From Roridomyces roridus (taxonomy: Eukaryota; Basidiomycota; Agaricomycetes; Agaricales; Mycenaceae), in contig JARKIF010000107.1 of assembly GCA_029378245.1 (NCBI GenBank), forward strand, positions 49,987 to 113,986: a stretch of DNA of 64,000 nt, written 5' to 3'. A program made the translations under genes and the position numbers. The stretch's first letter is position 1; each line of letters opens with the position of its first letter. Shown here one piece after another: positions 11,199-22,432 of this stretch. Below the pieces are notes generated by a model. It saw only the letters and a list, made by a program, of their open reading frames with translations. It was not told the origin of the DNA and did no database searches.

Positions 11199-12353
11199 TT
11201 ACAACTCTGGCAACGACTCGACAGATAATTCGGCGCCAGGAAATGCGCTCTCAAACAGACTCTTCGCAGTGCGTGCATGGTGGATCGCAATACGCCGCGG
11301 ATATCCTTGTCCACGCAGTGCAAGGATGGCCGCAACGGGGTCTGCCCCGAGGAAGACTTCGGAAACAGCGAGCGTTTCCAATGCGGGGAATTCGAGCATC
11401 GAAAAGAATAGCTGCATACTATCTTCGTCATGCTCGTCATCCAGGTTCTTCAAGAGAAGACGCAGGGAGCGCACAGGAATCGGCGCGATCTCCGGGACCA
11501 GTGGTGTATTGCCGCCCCTCACTGAATTACAAATGTCGATATTGCAGATTTGGAGGATGGTCGTGTGCTGCAGAATTTCGGCAGCTTCGCACGCAAAGAG
11601 AGTCGCGGTGAGGGAGGTGATTTGGGACCATGGAAGCGTGATAGAAAATGGGTTGAAGAGGTTTGAAAGGACTACGTCCGTGAGCCTTGGTGCATGAAGG
11701 AAGAGTTTCCGCTGCAAATGCCCGGGGACGTGGGTGTTCGCTGGAGGGTACTGGGTTGGGCCTACGGTCACGCTACGTAGGAGCGGCATGGGGACTGTGA
11801 AATGCTCGAGATCCTGGAGAGGGACACAAATGTCCATATCTCGAAACCGCGAGGCATGGGCCAAGATTGCCTTTGCCAACGCGGTGATGGAAGGCGTACA
11901 CCGCGTGCTGTACGAGCCCACCAGCGCAATGGATAGGGGGCAATGACCAGATCGCTGCAGCCAGGAATGGAGCAAACCGAGCTGGTGTTCATGTAGCTTC
12001 TCGTCTTCGAACTCGATATCCAATGTCATAGTGCTCCATAGCGCAGGGGTGGACAGGGCGATGTCACGCCATCGGCGGCATATGCGAAGCAATAATGACG
12101 GGGACAATGGTCCAACGAGCGACGGGCGCTGTCGAAAAGGTGGAAGGAATTGCATGAAAATCTCCGATGTGACCTCGGCGGGTAAGGTGAGCACGGGATA
12201 GCTGTAGCTGGCCAGCGCGTCGCGGAGGCGTCGTCGCTCAAGCTGCCGCATCTCGAGAGAGCGCTGGAAATCCTCTATTTCAAGATCGAGCTCCGCAATG
12301 CGATCGCGAGCGGCTGAGCGAGCCACAGAGGTCGTGAAAGAAAGACCGGACAT
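11199..12353 (-). CDS. F-box domain protein, 384 aa (tandem copy 2)
   Basis: Single exon with start MSGLSFTTSVARSAARD, chosen because it aligns with the start of copy 1; the frame remains open upstream to 12545 but that part is not conserved. Order of features: amphipathic N-terminal helix, F-box core LTLPAEVTSEIFMQFLPP with LLLRICRRWRDIALSTPALWST, then leucine-rich segments through residues about 150-330, ending VESLPEL. The inferred role is substrate adaptor of an SCF E3 ligase in cytosol or nucleus; target unknown. Agaricomycetes have large families of this type. Expression control cannot be read from the flank. Confidence 0.8.
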   Translation of the reverse strand: MSGLSFTTSVARSAARDRIAELDLEIEDFQRSLEMRQLERRRLRDALASYSYPVLTLPAEVTSEIFMQFLPPFRQRPSLVGPLSPSLLLRICRRWRDIALSTPALWSTMTLDIEFEDEKLHEHQLGLLHSWLQRSGHCPLSIALVGSYSTRCTPSITALAKAILAHASRFRDMDICVPLQDLEHFTVPMPLLRSVTVGPTQYPPANTHVPGHLQRKLFLHAPRLTDVVLSNLFNPFSITLPWSQITSLTATLFACEAAEILQHTTILQICNIDICNSVRGGNTPLVPEIAPIPVRSLRLLLKNLDDEHDEDSMQLFFSMLEFPALETLAVSEVFLGADPVAAILALRGQGYPRRIAIHHARTAKSLFESAFPGAELSVESLPEL

Positions 12354-14627
12354 CTGTCGACGAGTCCCAGTGAACCTTACGCTCATGAAGCCAATCTCTA
12401 CCCAACGATTCCTTACCTGCAGATGAGTAACCAAATGGCGCTGCGTCCTGGTGTTGTGGAGAAGAGCAAGAGACGAGATCAGACGGGAGTATTGATCCGA
12501 GCGACTCGGAGCGACTTTCCAGCTGAATGAAAATCGCATCTCCAATGGACTCGATAAACTACACGGGCTGCACGAAAAGGACCGAATTCCGGTGAGAAGT
12601 AGCGGACTCTCGTACGAATCGAATATAACATTGAGTCGAGATAAAGAGAGTAAGATATTTTATAGGCGGTCTCTCCGGGTCAGACCATCAGGCGTAGTCG
12701 GCTGAAGATGCGAATCCCTGTCAGCGCCGAATTGATCTAGTAACTGGAGGTACATACGCACCAGAAATCTGCATAAGGAAAGCCGGACAAGACTACCAGT
12801 CACCTCTGATTATACAGGACGAGCGCGCCGCTACCGCTGCTGCATTTCGTTTCCATCCCACCGTCAGAACGCGCAACCCGCGCAATCTAGGTCGTCATCA
12901 GCTTTGCGAGTCGTTATGGAGTAGAAACAAAAGCACGAACCAGGGACCCTGCCGTATCCGTGTGGGAGATTGCAGAGCGACGCCCAGAATCATCGACCCC
13001 TGCCGACCTGCGACGCGAGAAAGAGCCGTCCTGAGCAGGTCTCGCATCCGTGCGTACACGCCAAACGACTCTATATGGCGCTGCGACAGCCCAGGCTCCC
13101 ACACAAGCTGTGTGTGGTATCCGAATGACGCCCGCCTTGTCCAAGCGCAGAAGGTGTGGCAGCGCTTGCCTCGGATCGAAAAACGACGAGCGCCAAGCAG
13201 AGACTGAGAGGCACCACCCAAGCACCCAACGGTGCCATCCCCCGATATCGCACCCTCGGCGGGCAGGTGCAGCATCGCCGAAACTACCAACGTCGATGCG
13301 TCGTCTCCGTTGGTGCTGGGCAGGAGCTCTAGTCGGCCAACGCCCTTCCGCGAGAGAATATCGGCCAAGTCGACCACACTTTGGTGATATCGGGCTCCTT
13401 CCTGGGAAAGGCGGGATTGTCGACCGACTAGATGACCCATGGACCAAGACCATGGACCCGAAGATTGCAGACCGACACCCAGTCCACGGCTCCCACCCGC
13501 GACGCGACCAACGCCTAAACCCACTAAACAGCACGCCAGCGGTCGAGACAAGGGAATCCCGCGCATTGCCAATCCACGTCGACGGGTGAGGAATTTTACT
13601 GATGCCGGGCGACGGGCTGCACCTCTGTCACATCGGCGAGAGTAAATGGGAAGGCAGAAAGAGACTGCTGTGATACCACCAATCAGCTGGATGGACACCA
13701 AAGGGGAAATGATGAGACGTACGCCGATGACCGGGAGTGAATCTTCTTGCAGAATAGATGTCCGATCGGGGAAGGGAAGGGGAGGCAAATGCTGGGACCA
13801 CCCGAAAGCTGACATACGGCCCAGGACGAATAGAGGCGCGGTGGAAGTGACTCCAGTCGGGGACAGCATCGGGTGCGGTCGGATGGGGCCTGGAGCCAGC
13901 CGACACAGTCGCCGGAAGGAGGATAGTCGATAAGGATGGATGAGGCAATGGCGGCGGCGAGTTGTCCATGGTGAGGAGTGCAGTGGAAAACAGAAAGGTG
14001 CCCGAAAGGGACAGCCTGACATATGTACATCTGCGACGCTGGAGGGTCGCGCTGTGGATGGAGTGGATGGACGACAAAATCGCAGAGCCTGGGCCAGGGA
14101 GTATGACATTGAGATACGAGAGCGCTACAAGCCTTGACGCGCAGTGAGACAGAATTTGCGGAGAAGTCCGGCAAGAACGCACCTTTTCGCCAACGGCTGA
14201 AGGCAGTTGTCCCGTAAGACGAGCCCGCAGGCTTCCCACGCCCCATCCATGCCCAGCCGCTCTTTGCCATACTGTAGGTGTAGCGCGTCGCGGCACTCGG
14301 TCCCGACCAATCTAAGGACGATGGCTACGGTCAGCTCCCTGAGCATTCAGAGAGAAGCGATAGGATCACGCACCCGGGACATGGATTCCTCTACCTTTGC
14401 TATTGCCGGGATTGCAGCACGGACGTGGAGACCATCAGCTCCTCGAGCCAGGTCGACCACGTCGTCCGGATTATCCGTTTTACCGATGTCGTTGATGCTC
14501 GACTGTCAGAGTTGCTGCCTCAAAAACATCCGTTTTTCCGCCACAGGTCGTATAAAGGTCGCCAATGAGAACACTCCACTTCAAAGCAAACGACCCACCC
14601 TCGTAAATCAAGCCAACATCCCAAGAA
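12354..14627. other. 2.3-kb stretch without a recognised gene
   Basis: GC-rich, with long open frames on both strands (for example minus 12898-14109 and plus 13050-13589), none of which shows a domain, a compositional signature or a paralog here. A minus-strand frame at about 14125-14345 (LVGTECRDALHLQYGKE) looks protein-like but I cannot name it. The last 100 bp should hold the promoter of the cupin gene. A short segment (13080-13190) resembles 10740-10850. Confidence 0.4.
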
Positions 14628-15143
14628 ATGTCCTCGACCAGCTCTCAGCTCCCCGACGCCCGCCTTGTCGTCACCGGGCACACCGCCGACGGAACCTCCG
14701 TCTTCACATACGACGACACCCCCACGCCCTTCTTCCCATTCGGCCCCGCAGGCAGCTCCTTCACGACCTTCCACGCGAGCTCAACCGTGCCGGTCTCCAA
14801 CACCGCGCCATTTCCCGAGCTTGGGAACACCCTCCCGCGCCCCCCGCCCGAGGGTGTCATTTTCTGCACCACAGACATCCGCGCTGGATCGCGCGCTCCC
14901 ATGCATCGCACCCTCAGCATCGACTACACCGTGATCCTTTCGGGCGAGATCGTCTGTATCCTCGACAGCGGCGAGGAGAGGACCGTCAAGGCTGGAGAGT
15001 TTATCGTGCAGCGGGGAACGAACCACGCCTGGCACAACCGCTCGGAGGAGACTTGCCGTATGCTGGCAGTCATGGTTGGCGCGGAGAAGATTGTCTTGGA
15101 TGGGAAGGCGTTGGAGGAGACCGTTATAAAGAAGCCGGAGTAG
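14628..15143 (+). CDS. Single-domain cupin protein, 171 aa
   Basis: One exon, no signal peptide, so probably cytosolic. The cupin barrel occupies the C-terminal half. Motif 1 is atypical: APMHRTLSIDYTVILSGEI lacks the HxH metal ligands. Motif 2 is closer to consensus: GEFIVQRGTNHAWHN. The first 80 residues are proline/threonine-rich and include a PFFPFGPAGSSF segment. Related small fungal cupins are annotated only as cupin-domain or oxalate-decarboxylase-like; with the first-motif histidines missing I would not assign catalysis. Followed within 200 bp by a MYND gene on the same strand. Confidence 0.8.
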   Translation: MSSTSSQLPDARLVVTGHTADGTSVFTYDDTPTPFFPFGPAGSSFTTFHASSTVPVSNTAPFPELGNTLPRPPPEGVIFCTTDIRAGSRAPMHRTLSIDYTVILSGEIVCILDSGEERTVKAGEFIVQRGTNHAWHNRSEETCRMLAVMVGAEKIVLDGKALEETVIKKPE

Positions 15144-15336
15144 ATACATAGTCTCCAATTGGCACGAGCCGCAACGATTCCGACTTGTAACTTGTGTAGA
15201 ATATTCAGCAGTGTAGAATATTTGGAGGCCCTTTTCGAGTGAACCGCGTTAAGACGGATCAGGCGGCGGATCAACAACAAACACTTTTCAACCAAAACTT
15301 CCATCTCGCCGCACAGTCTGGCCAGTCACTGCTCAT

Positions 15337-17036
15337 ATGAGCTCGCCTTTACCTGTCCCGCCCCCCATCCAATTAGCCTCCTCCGATTCGCGCGCATGGG
15401 ACGAACAGTGGCAGAGATACTTTACCCTGGTACATGCTGGCAGGCCGCCGACTTGGACCGTCCCTCTTGAAGCTATCCAGGTCCAGACCCTGGCCATGAA
15501 GACCAGAACGTATCAGCCGAAACAACATGACGATGCGATTCGGTACACTCGCAGCCTCCGACAAGCCCTGTGCGAGGTCCAGGTGGAGATGACTCGCGAG
15601 GCGGCGCCGTACTTTCAAGGGCAGGACCTACCGCAAAGATGGATGTCGGCGGCCCCAGAGAAGCGTGGAGAGATCATCCTTGCTGGTCTCGCATACACTT
15701 GCTCAGCTTACGGCACTCTCAATCAAGCCCGTTACTTTTGCGAGAAAGAGATGGATGTCGAATCGCATCGACGAGATGGCCGACTCTTCCTCGACCTTTT
15801 GCAGGGGATGATGGGGCAGAACCCGACTACTACCGCACCGGAGGGCCCGACCTATATCTCACATCCAGTGTGGGACGCCCTCGCAGCTGATGAGCAAGCC
15901 TCGTCCGACAAAAAGCTCGCACTTACGGTCATACTTGCAGAGAGGAACATGTTGATCGGTGAGGCTCTGAAGATTGCATTCCAAACCCCCGTCTAACCGC
16001 AGCCGCTTCGCAGGCTTCGTCACGCTATTCACATCTCGCTCTTTCCTCAATTTGCCAATTCCTCAAATCAAATCGAACAAGGGGCCTAGGAAGCCTGTGA
16101 AACCCAAATACCGTGTAAGCGGTCCCATGCAGAACGCACTGAATGTGCTTTACGGCGAAGAGGCGGCCAAGGGGATCACGAAAGCCGCGCGTGAAAATGA
16201 GAGGGGTGATCGCATTCAGGCCAAAGAGCGGTACGCGGGAGGGAAGCAGCATTGCCGGACATGCGAGAAACCGATCGATACAACAACAAAGTATCCGCGC
16301 TGCAAACGATGCTGGGATACATTAGAAAGAGAGGTTCCGTACTGCTCCGCGTTGGTGGCGTTCATTTCTTCTCATCTATTCATTACTGACGGTAAATGCC
16401 TGAGTGAATGTCAAAGAGTCGATTGGAAAGCTAGACATAAGAAGGAGTGTGGCCGTTTGCTCCAGCTCGAGGATTTGACTAGCTCGGCGCCTGAGCAACA
16501 GTCTTCCACTCAAATCGGTCCTCCACTCCCCGGTTTTAAACGCTCTGGAGCGCTCATATTCCAAGTTGCCGCACTGAACAAACTATCCCCCGAATACGAC
16601 TACATCATCTTCCTGGAGTACGATCGCGTTTACGTCTCTTTTCCACACCCGTCGATTCGTTCAGCTTTTCGGGCCTGCAGAGACAAGGCAGTCAACACCG
16701 GCGATCGACGCGCCGTCGCGATGCTCGCACAATTCCTCCTCTTTGTTTACTACAACGACCCGCGACCGCAGCAGCTTGGTGTCGATCCAGGTGCCTTGTT
16801 GGGGCAGATCTTGACAGAGTTTGACTTTCCCGAAATCGTGGTGGCGGAGAACGAAATGCAGCGGCGGATGTGTTCAGATGTAGAACGTCGTCCGTGCGTA
16901 CTGATTTTTTTTCTGATTGTGTCTATTATCATTTAGATTCTGGTACAGACCTCTCATTCTCGATGGAGGCGTCTCGGCGGCAGAGTGGAAGGCAAAACCA
17001 TCCACATGGGTGGACGTTGGGATCGTTCCCCGCTAG
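15337..17036 (+). CDS. MYND zinc-finger family protein, 511 aa, intact (copy C)
   Basis: Exons 15337-15958, 16014-16350, 16405-16893 and 16949-17036 total 512 codons. The N-terminus MSSPLPVPPPIQLASSDS begins at the first ATG. Zinc ligands: CRTCEKPI, CKRCW, YCSAECQRVDW, HKKEC. The C-terminal block GFKRSGALIFQVAALNKLS, DRRAVAMLAQF is conserved; it ends TWVDVGIVPR. This copy is the best reference for judging the broken ones at 1397, 19163 and 25262. It is closer to the 53680-55422 copy (both have a RAWDE.W start and GEEAAKGITKA) than to copy B, so at least two subfamilies exist. Role unknown beyond likely protein binding. Confidence 0.85.
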
Positions 17037-17439
17037 TCTCGAGTTTAGGGAGTCTTCTTGGGAGGTAAGATGTATTTCTAGTTTTCTTGGGCGGTGAGTT
17101 TCGTACAAACTATCTGTCAAGTCGAAACTCGGCCAATCTAACTACAACGGCACGATGAAAGAACTTGAACCAAAGTTGAATGGCATCTGTTTTGATCGCT
17201 GATCCCAAGTCCCGGCAAACTCTCTTTGCTCTTGACTTCCATCTGCATATTTGACTGTCCTCACCGCTTCCGACCAATGGTAGTACTTGTATCTTTCACT
17301 GGTGGGACTAGGTGTGTCACTTTGATCAAGCATCCCGCCCGGACCCGCCGATCCCTGCGGGCTGTGCAGAGCACATCGACCGCATATATACTCGGACCAG
17401 TGCCGTCTCTCTCACCCACAGCTCTTGGCTCAGTCCACC
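17037..17439 (+). promoter_or_regulatory. 3' flank of MYND copy C and putative DUF4419 promoter
   Basis: The left half resembles the 3' flank of the other MYND copies. A TATA-like GCATATATAC occurs at about 17379, some 60 bp before the ATG at 17440, which is a plausible core promoter position. Nothing else is seen. Confidence 0.35.
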
Positions 17440-18849
17440 ATGCCTGTGTCCTTCAAAGTCGCACCCCACAATGCCAACCCGTTGGAACTCATGCAGTCTT
17501 TCTCTGCCGAGGAGATCTTGTCCGTATCGTGCAAGGACCAGCACCGCTACGTGGAAGAAATTCTCCAATGTGGTTTCTCGGGGCAAGAACAGGGCTCGTA
17601 CGTCTGTCCTTTATCCTCGATCTACTCGTACTCACGCCGTGGCTCCAGTGGTCGCAATATCAAGGCCGAAATCCCGAACATTGTCCCCGATGGCCAGGGA
17701 AATGGATTCGTCAACACCGTGATCAACGCCTACAACGACCATCATGCTCTGGTAATCCGTCCCGACGACGTCTGGCTCACCATCTTGTCCCAATTCAACT
17801 TTTTCGTCAACGCCAACGCGGAGGTCCTGCGCGCCAACTTTGTAGAGCACGAGGGTAAACGCGAGCTAGTCATCCTCGTTGACGGCAATCGCTACAGCGT
17901 GGATTTCGGCGACATGTCCCGCCAGATGGTGGGGTTGATCGAGAAGAACGTCGTCGACCCTACCTTGCGCAAATGGGTGCTCCCTGATTTCACCACCACA
18001 ACCGTCAATGACACTACCGTCGCCTCGGTGCTCATGATGGCCACTTTAAAACAATATTTCTCGTACGCCTTCGGGATGACGACCTGCGGTATTCCCCGTG
18101 TCACGCTCGAGGGGGAGAAGTCTGACTGGGTTAATATCCTCGAGCGGCTCGAGAAGCTCAAGGAATATGGTATCGAGACGATTGCTTGGTACCATCTCCT
18201 ACGCCCCGTCATCTCCCGCTTTGTCGCAGCATTCGACGACCCCACGAGCCAGGACAACGCGAATTTTTGGCAGCAGGTCGCATACCTCAACAAACCGAGC
18301 AGCGGTGCACCGTACTACACCGGTTGGATCAACGCTTTCAACGCTTTTAGCAAAGAAGGCAAATGGATCGGAACTCCGTTGAATATGGCGAGTCCACCTT
18401 CCTTCTAGCGTCCACAGACTCACTTGCATTCTAGGAGGCGGTGTCGGAGGAAGGCCCCGAAGGCCTCTCCGCAGAGCGTTTCTGGTCCAAGTACGCGAAA
18501 TATCCGATTCATACAGATATCGTATTTGACGACTCCCCGTACCACACCGTCGGGACCCGCAACGTTCCGCCCGCGTACGCCGAGGTGGATGTCAAGCTGA
18601 ACGACAACGGTGAGGAGATTGACTGGGATGGTCGGAATGCAAGTTTCCTCCAGCGGCGATCAGAGTCTTTCGTCCAACGGCGAGAATGATACGGTGCGGC
18701 CGGTGGCTGGGTGGTGGATCTGCGTCAAGAAGCAGAATGTTATCAGTGCTGAGGAGGAAGAGGAGACTCGGAGGGCGAGACGGAGGAAGGAGCGGGAGGA
18801 GAGGATGAAGGAGTGGGCGGAGAAGTCCGGGAGTCTCATCGATATCTAA
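17440..18849 (+). CDS. DUF4419 family protein, with a frame break near residue 370
   Basis: Exons 17440-17597, 17649-18387 and 18435-about 18849. Family landmarks: NDHHALVIRPDDVWLTILSQ with FNFFVNANAE, then ILERLEKLKEYG and the late GYAEVDVK; after the break VGMQVSSSGDQSLSSNGEND and PVAGWW. The second intron starts with GC (ATG|GCGAGT) and ends CTAG, 47 nt, in phase. Near 18620 the frame changes between GEEID and TGMVGM; no intron of normal size fits, so this is a small deletion or a sequencing error. Tail residues are strongly charged (EEEEETRRARRRKERE). DUF4419 has no established function; fungal copies are usually annotated only by domain. Confidence 0.75.
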
Positions 18850-19162
18850 ATGCATTCAAGTGTATATATTGGAAACAGGCTGGATGGATTCAAAAAAGTG
18901 GACGGGAAATCATTAGCCGAAAGAAACACAGCTGCAGCCCCGCAAGCATCAAGCATTCTCCTCTGATTTGACGGTGAGGTCTGCGTCAGGGAATGCCTCT
19001 CAAATGCCTCTTTGGATGCTCTGCAAATCTGTATTCGACGAGGGAATCGGGAGCCTTTTGAGATACATTAAGGAGGCGATGGAATCGAATGTGTCCATCG
19101 ATATCGTAACTGAAGTTTTGCATTTTCGCCCCAGAAGACAACAAGAAATAGTGCAAACTCTC
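18850..19162 (-). other. Spacer with a weak trace of an F-box 3' end
   Basis: On the minus strand around 18963-19005 the sequence can be read as FER-FPDADLTVKSEE, which recalls the F-box family ending FESAFPGAELWVES. Frame is broken and the trace is short. Confidence 0.25.
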
Positions 19163-20957
19163 AAAGCGTCAAATCCTCCAACTGAAGCAATTTACCGCAC
19201 TCCTTCTGATGACCCGCTTTCCAATCAATCTTTTGACATTCCCTGAAAGAAATACGGTCAGGATCTGAATGGATAACAAGAGAGAATGTAACCCACGTTG
19301 AGCAGTACACGATTGACTTTTCCAGTGTATCCCAGCATCGTTTGCAACGCGGGAACTTTGTCGTTGTCTCGTTGAATTTCTTGCACGAGTGGCACATCTG
19401 TTTCCCCGCTGCGTGTATCTCTTTGCTTCGAGCATGCACTCCCTTCTCAATCTGACGTGCAACTTTCCCGAATTCTTGGGCCGCCTTCTCCCCGCCAACC
19501 GAGCGCACTCTGTCTAGGCTGGACTGTACAATGTCGGGGGAAATGCGAGGTTTGGAAGCGTTCTTTGCTTTACAGAGCTGAAGAGGTGGCAAGTCGAGAA
19601 TCGAGCGAAGTGCAGAGTTGACGACGGATCCTGCCAAATTTCAGACGAATCGAGGGTGCGGTACATTGATCCTCACCAATCAACATGTTACGTTCTGCGA
19701 GAATCTTGGCCAGTGCAGTTTTTGCAGCGACTGTAGTCTTCGGTGATTTCTGATCAGCGACAATCGCATCCCACACTGGGTGGGAAATATAGCTTGGCGT
19801 TGGGGGTAGGGATGAACACCGCCCGTGTACGGGTGACGGCCGTCGAATTGACGGCACGAGACGGTTACGGGCCGTCAAATCAACGGCCGTCTTTTTGACA
19901 CCTCCCTGGGTCCGACGGGACGGGACGGCAAAATAGACGGGTACGGGCCGTCAAAAGACGGGTTGGGTGCGAACCTCATCGAAGTGCTTCATTTGAGCGG
20001 CAAAAAATGTTCTCCACCTTTCAAACATTCTCCCAAGCTGCCTGCACCTGTCATTCCTTCGCATTCAGGTGAGCAAACACGTACTTCTCAGACTTCGAGG
20101 ACATTTGATGCAACTTTGATGTCAGATATCCCATCAATAGGCCCAGAATCGGTCCCCATAGGCTCCATATCCACTGGAAATGGGCAACATGCGGTTGCAC
20201 CACGCGTCCTATTACAGACTCGCTTGGTTTCTGCACAAAACATGTTTGATCCGACCATCCCGGGCCCCAACCCGTAGACGGGCCGTCAATCTGACACATT
20301 GACGGGACGGACGGCAATGTTGCCGTCCCGTACCCGTCCCGTACATTTCTTTGATCAACGGCCCGACGGGTACGGGTACGTACCCGTGTACGGACGGCCG
20401 TCGAACGGCTTGCGACGGGTACGGTGTGCATCCCTAGTTGGGGGTTCCTCCGCCTCGGTGGAGTTCGATGCCCTCATCTCTTCCAAAAGATCGAGGAACA
20501 GGCGAGCATTTTGTCGGTGCGATTTGACGCTCATCTCCTTTGCACAAAGGCATCGTGCATCGTTCAGAGTAGGTATAGTTGTGCAAGCAGCAACCAGGCC
20601 AGCAAGAATGATCTCTCCACGTCTCGTAGGAGACGCCGACATCCATCTCTCCTGCACAACAGGGAGCGATATATCATCGTCGGTCATCTGCGCCTGGAGG
20701 GTGCACAAGGCCTTCTGCATGGAACGGACGTCATGAATCACGGTGTGTCGGTTCTTCGGGTCCTGCATATACGGCGATATGGCTACTTTGTGAACGACAT
20801 TTTCTTCATGCCTGAGCCCGAGAACGCGCGCGGCGCGCCGACCGCCGATTGCAGCAAAGACCTGCTCCCACCGTTGCTCCCACGCGAGCGGATCGGAAAA
20901 GGCAAGTTCGAGGTCGGGTGGGATTCCAGGGGTGTTTTTGCTCAGCGTAGAGGGCAT
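19163..20957 (-). pseudogene. MYND-family copy D, split by a hAT element and truncated at the 3' end
   Basis: Exon 1 starts MPSTLSKNTPGIPPDLELAF at 20957. It is interrupted after RLFLDLLEEMRASNSTEAEEPPT by the element at 19807-20436 and resumes with TPSYISHPVWDAIVAD. Exon 2 keeps the zinc ligands CHSCKKFN, CKRCW, YCST and the exon 3 start ECQKIDWKAGHQKECG. Homology stops at LLQLEDLTL near 19163, so the whole C-terminal block is missing. Copy F (25262-26432) ends at the same codon, so both may descend from one already truncated ancestor. Confidence 0.8.
19807..20436. mobile_element. hAT-type element, 8-bp TSD GTTGGGGG
   Basis: 630 bp. Ends TAGGGATGAACACC and, reverse-complemented, TAGGGATGCACACC; exact duplications GTTGGGGG lie at 19799-19806 and 20437-20444. 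Subterminal regions are packed with GACGGGTACGGGCCGTC-like motifs in both orientations. About 270 bp of unrelated sequence in the centre has no coding signal. It lies inside exon 1 of MYND copy D. Confidence 0.9.
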
Positions 20958-21020
20958 TGTGGCTGGATGCAGCTGGATGGCTTGAAAAGAGAAGGAAGGC
21001 CTGTCACGGGTGACGGGGTT

Positions 21021-21667
21021 TAGTGCTGGCCAAATACGAATACGATACGCCAAATCCCGTATTATATTCATATCCATATCGTATTCACCTCACCGCACTC
21101 GTATCATATTTCTAGTGTATCGTATTCACCACGGTGAATACGATACAAATATATTTTGGATATATTCAAATATATTCTACCCCGCATGAACCACCCAGTC
21201 CAGGCCCTTGTGAGTCCCCACTTGGTCGTGTCTTGGCCCAACATTGTGTCGCAATGTTGGCTGACACACTCTCCAGCATCGTAGTGTCAACCAGCAGTTA
21301 AGAAGTTCATGGAGAAGAAGTATTCGGGCCAAGGATCACTCGGCATTCGGATCAAATTTCCATTTTAGGCATTTTGCACCTGCAAATCACTGTTAGCAAA
21401 GCGGGACACCGGTGCCGATCATCAAGATCATTATCAATTCTGTGATTGCCGTGCTCTCCGAGCCTGATTTGAGCCTGATTGCCAGTGGCCGGCGTATCTG
21501 AATATATTTCGATATGCCCACTGCATATCATATTCATATCTATATTGTATCGTATTCATATTCAGATGTATTCGTATCCGATTGGACCCCAGAGCTCGTA
21601 TCATATCCATATTCACCTGAATATATTCAAAATATATTTTCCCGTATCGTATTTTTGGCCAGCACTA
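21021..21667. mobile_element. hAT-type element, 8-bp TSD ACGGGGTT
   Basis: 647 bp. Left end TAGTGCTGGCCAAATACGA, right end reverse-complemented TAGTGCTGGCCAAAAATACG. Target duplications ACGGGGTT lie at 21013-21020 and 21668-21675. Subterminal repeats are AT-rich, of the form ATACGATAC/ATATTCATATC, and include near-palindromes such as ATCGTATTCACCACGGTGAA. It sits just upstream of the start of MYND copy D, in its 5' flank. No coding sequence seen. Confidence 0.9.
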
Positions 21668-21870
21668 ACGGGGTTGGCTTTTGATCCGTGCGTGCCAACC
21701 CGGACAGCTCAAAGTTCGCGCGTTCACGTTCAGTCCCCACAATCGTCGTAGTAACTTTCAGTCGTTGGTTGGTGTTTATGGTTGCCGAGATAACAGAAAT
21801 TCAAGTCCGAACTATGTACTTCGCTAAACTGATTCCCTGACTTTCCCTGATCGCCGTCGACGTCTCCGAC

Positions 21871-22424
21871 TAGGGCTCCGACCCGACCGTCAAAATGACG
21901 GGTCAACGAGCCGTCACGACGGGTGCCGGCCCGGCTGTACAGCCCTCTGAAGCCACAATTTGACGGCCGGGTCCGGGTCCGGTTCCTTGGCTGACGGGGT
22001 ACCCGTTCCCGGCCGTCGACGGGCCATGACGGGTGGTGACAGGTCCTCGGCTAACTAACCATGCCGAGCTGCCATCATCACTTGATGCTCCAGGGGTAGC
22101 GCACATGGGTCATCGGCAATCTTCCCGATGGCCCACTACTGCGGTTCTGGCTGGTTTTGGAGGCTTCCCGAGTATCAATAGGTATCGATCCGTAATTTTG
22201 ACTTGCCGGCATCACGTTGACATCAATATGATGGTCGATTTAGCTGGAGGCACGGGCTGTCACCGCTCCGACCCGTCATGACGGCCGTGACGGGTCTGAC
22301 GGGTACCACCCGGCCGTTTTGAGGCCTCGCAACATGGTCTGACGGCCGGGTGGGGCCCGTCCGACCTCCCATGACGGCCGTCAGAGCGACGGCCGTCGCC
22401 GTCAACGGCCGGGTCGGAGCCCTA
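21871..22424. mobile_element. hAT-type element, 8-bp TSD TCTCCGAC
   Basis: 554 bp. The left end TAGGGCTCCGACCCG matches the reverse complement of the right end (CGGGTCGGAGCCCTA). Target duplications TCTCCGAC lie at 21863-21870 and 22425-22432. Subterminal motifs are GACGGCCGTCA-like and overlap in style with the element at 19807, but TIRs and centres differ. It flanks the F-box relic at 22433. Confidence 0.9.
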
Positions 22425-22432
22425 TCTCCGAC

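Larger units (their letters stand above)
8830..12353. repeat. Tandem duplication of about 2 kb carrying the F-box genes
   Basis: Two units in direct orientation, roughly 8830-10340 and 10870-12353. Each holds an F-box gene on the minus strand plus about 300 bp of its 3' flank. The coding parts are alignable throughout with substitutions and a few small indels, for example extra residues in copy 2 near HDEDSMQLF. Boundaries are approximate because they were set by eye. Confidence 0.6.

Noticed and set aside
12898..14109. 403-codon open frame on minus
   Set aside because: Low-complexity GC-rich composition, overlapping frames on other strands of similar length, no domain or paralog.
1..17036. 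P450, cupin and others as a secondary-metabolite cluster
   Set aside because: No backbone synthase, and the genes are separated by transposons and unrelated families.
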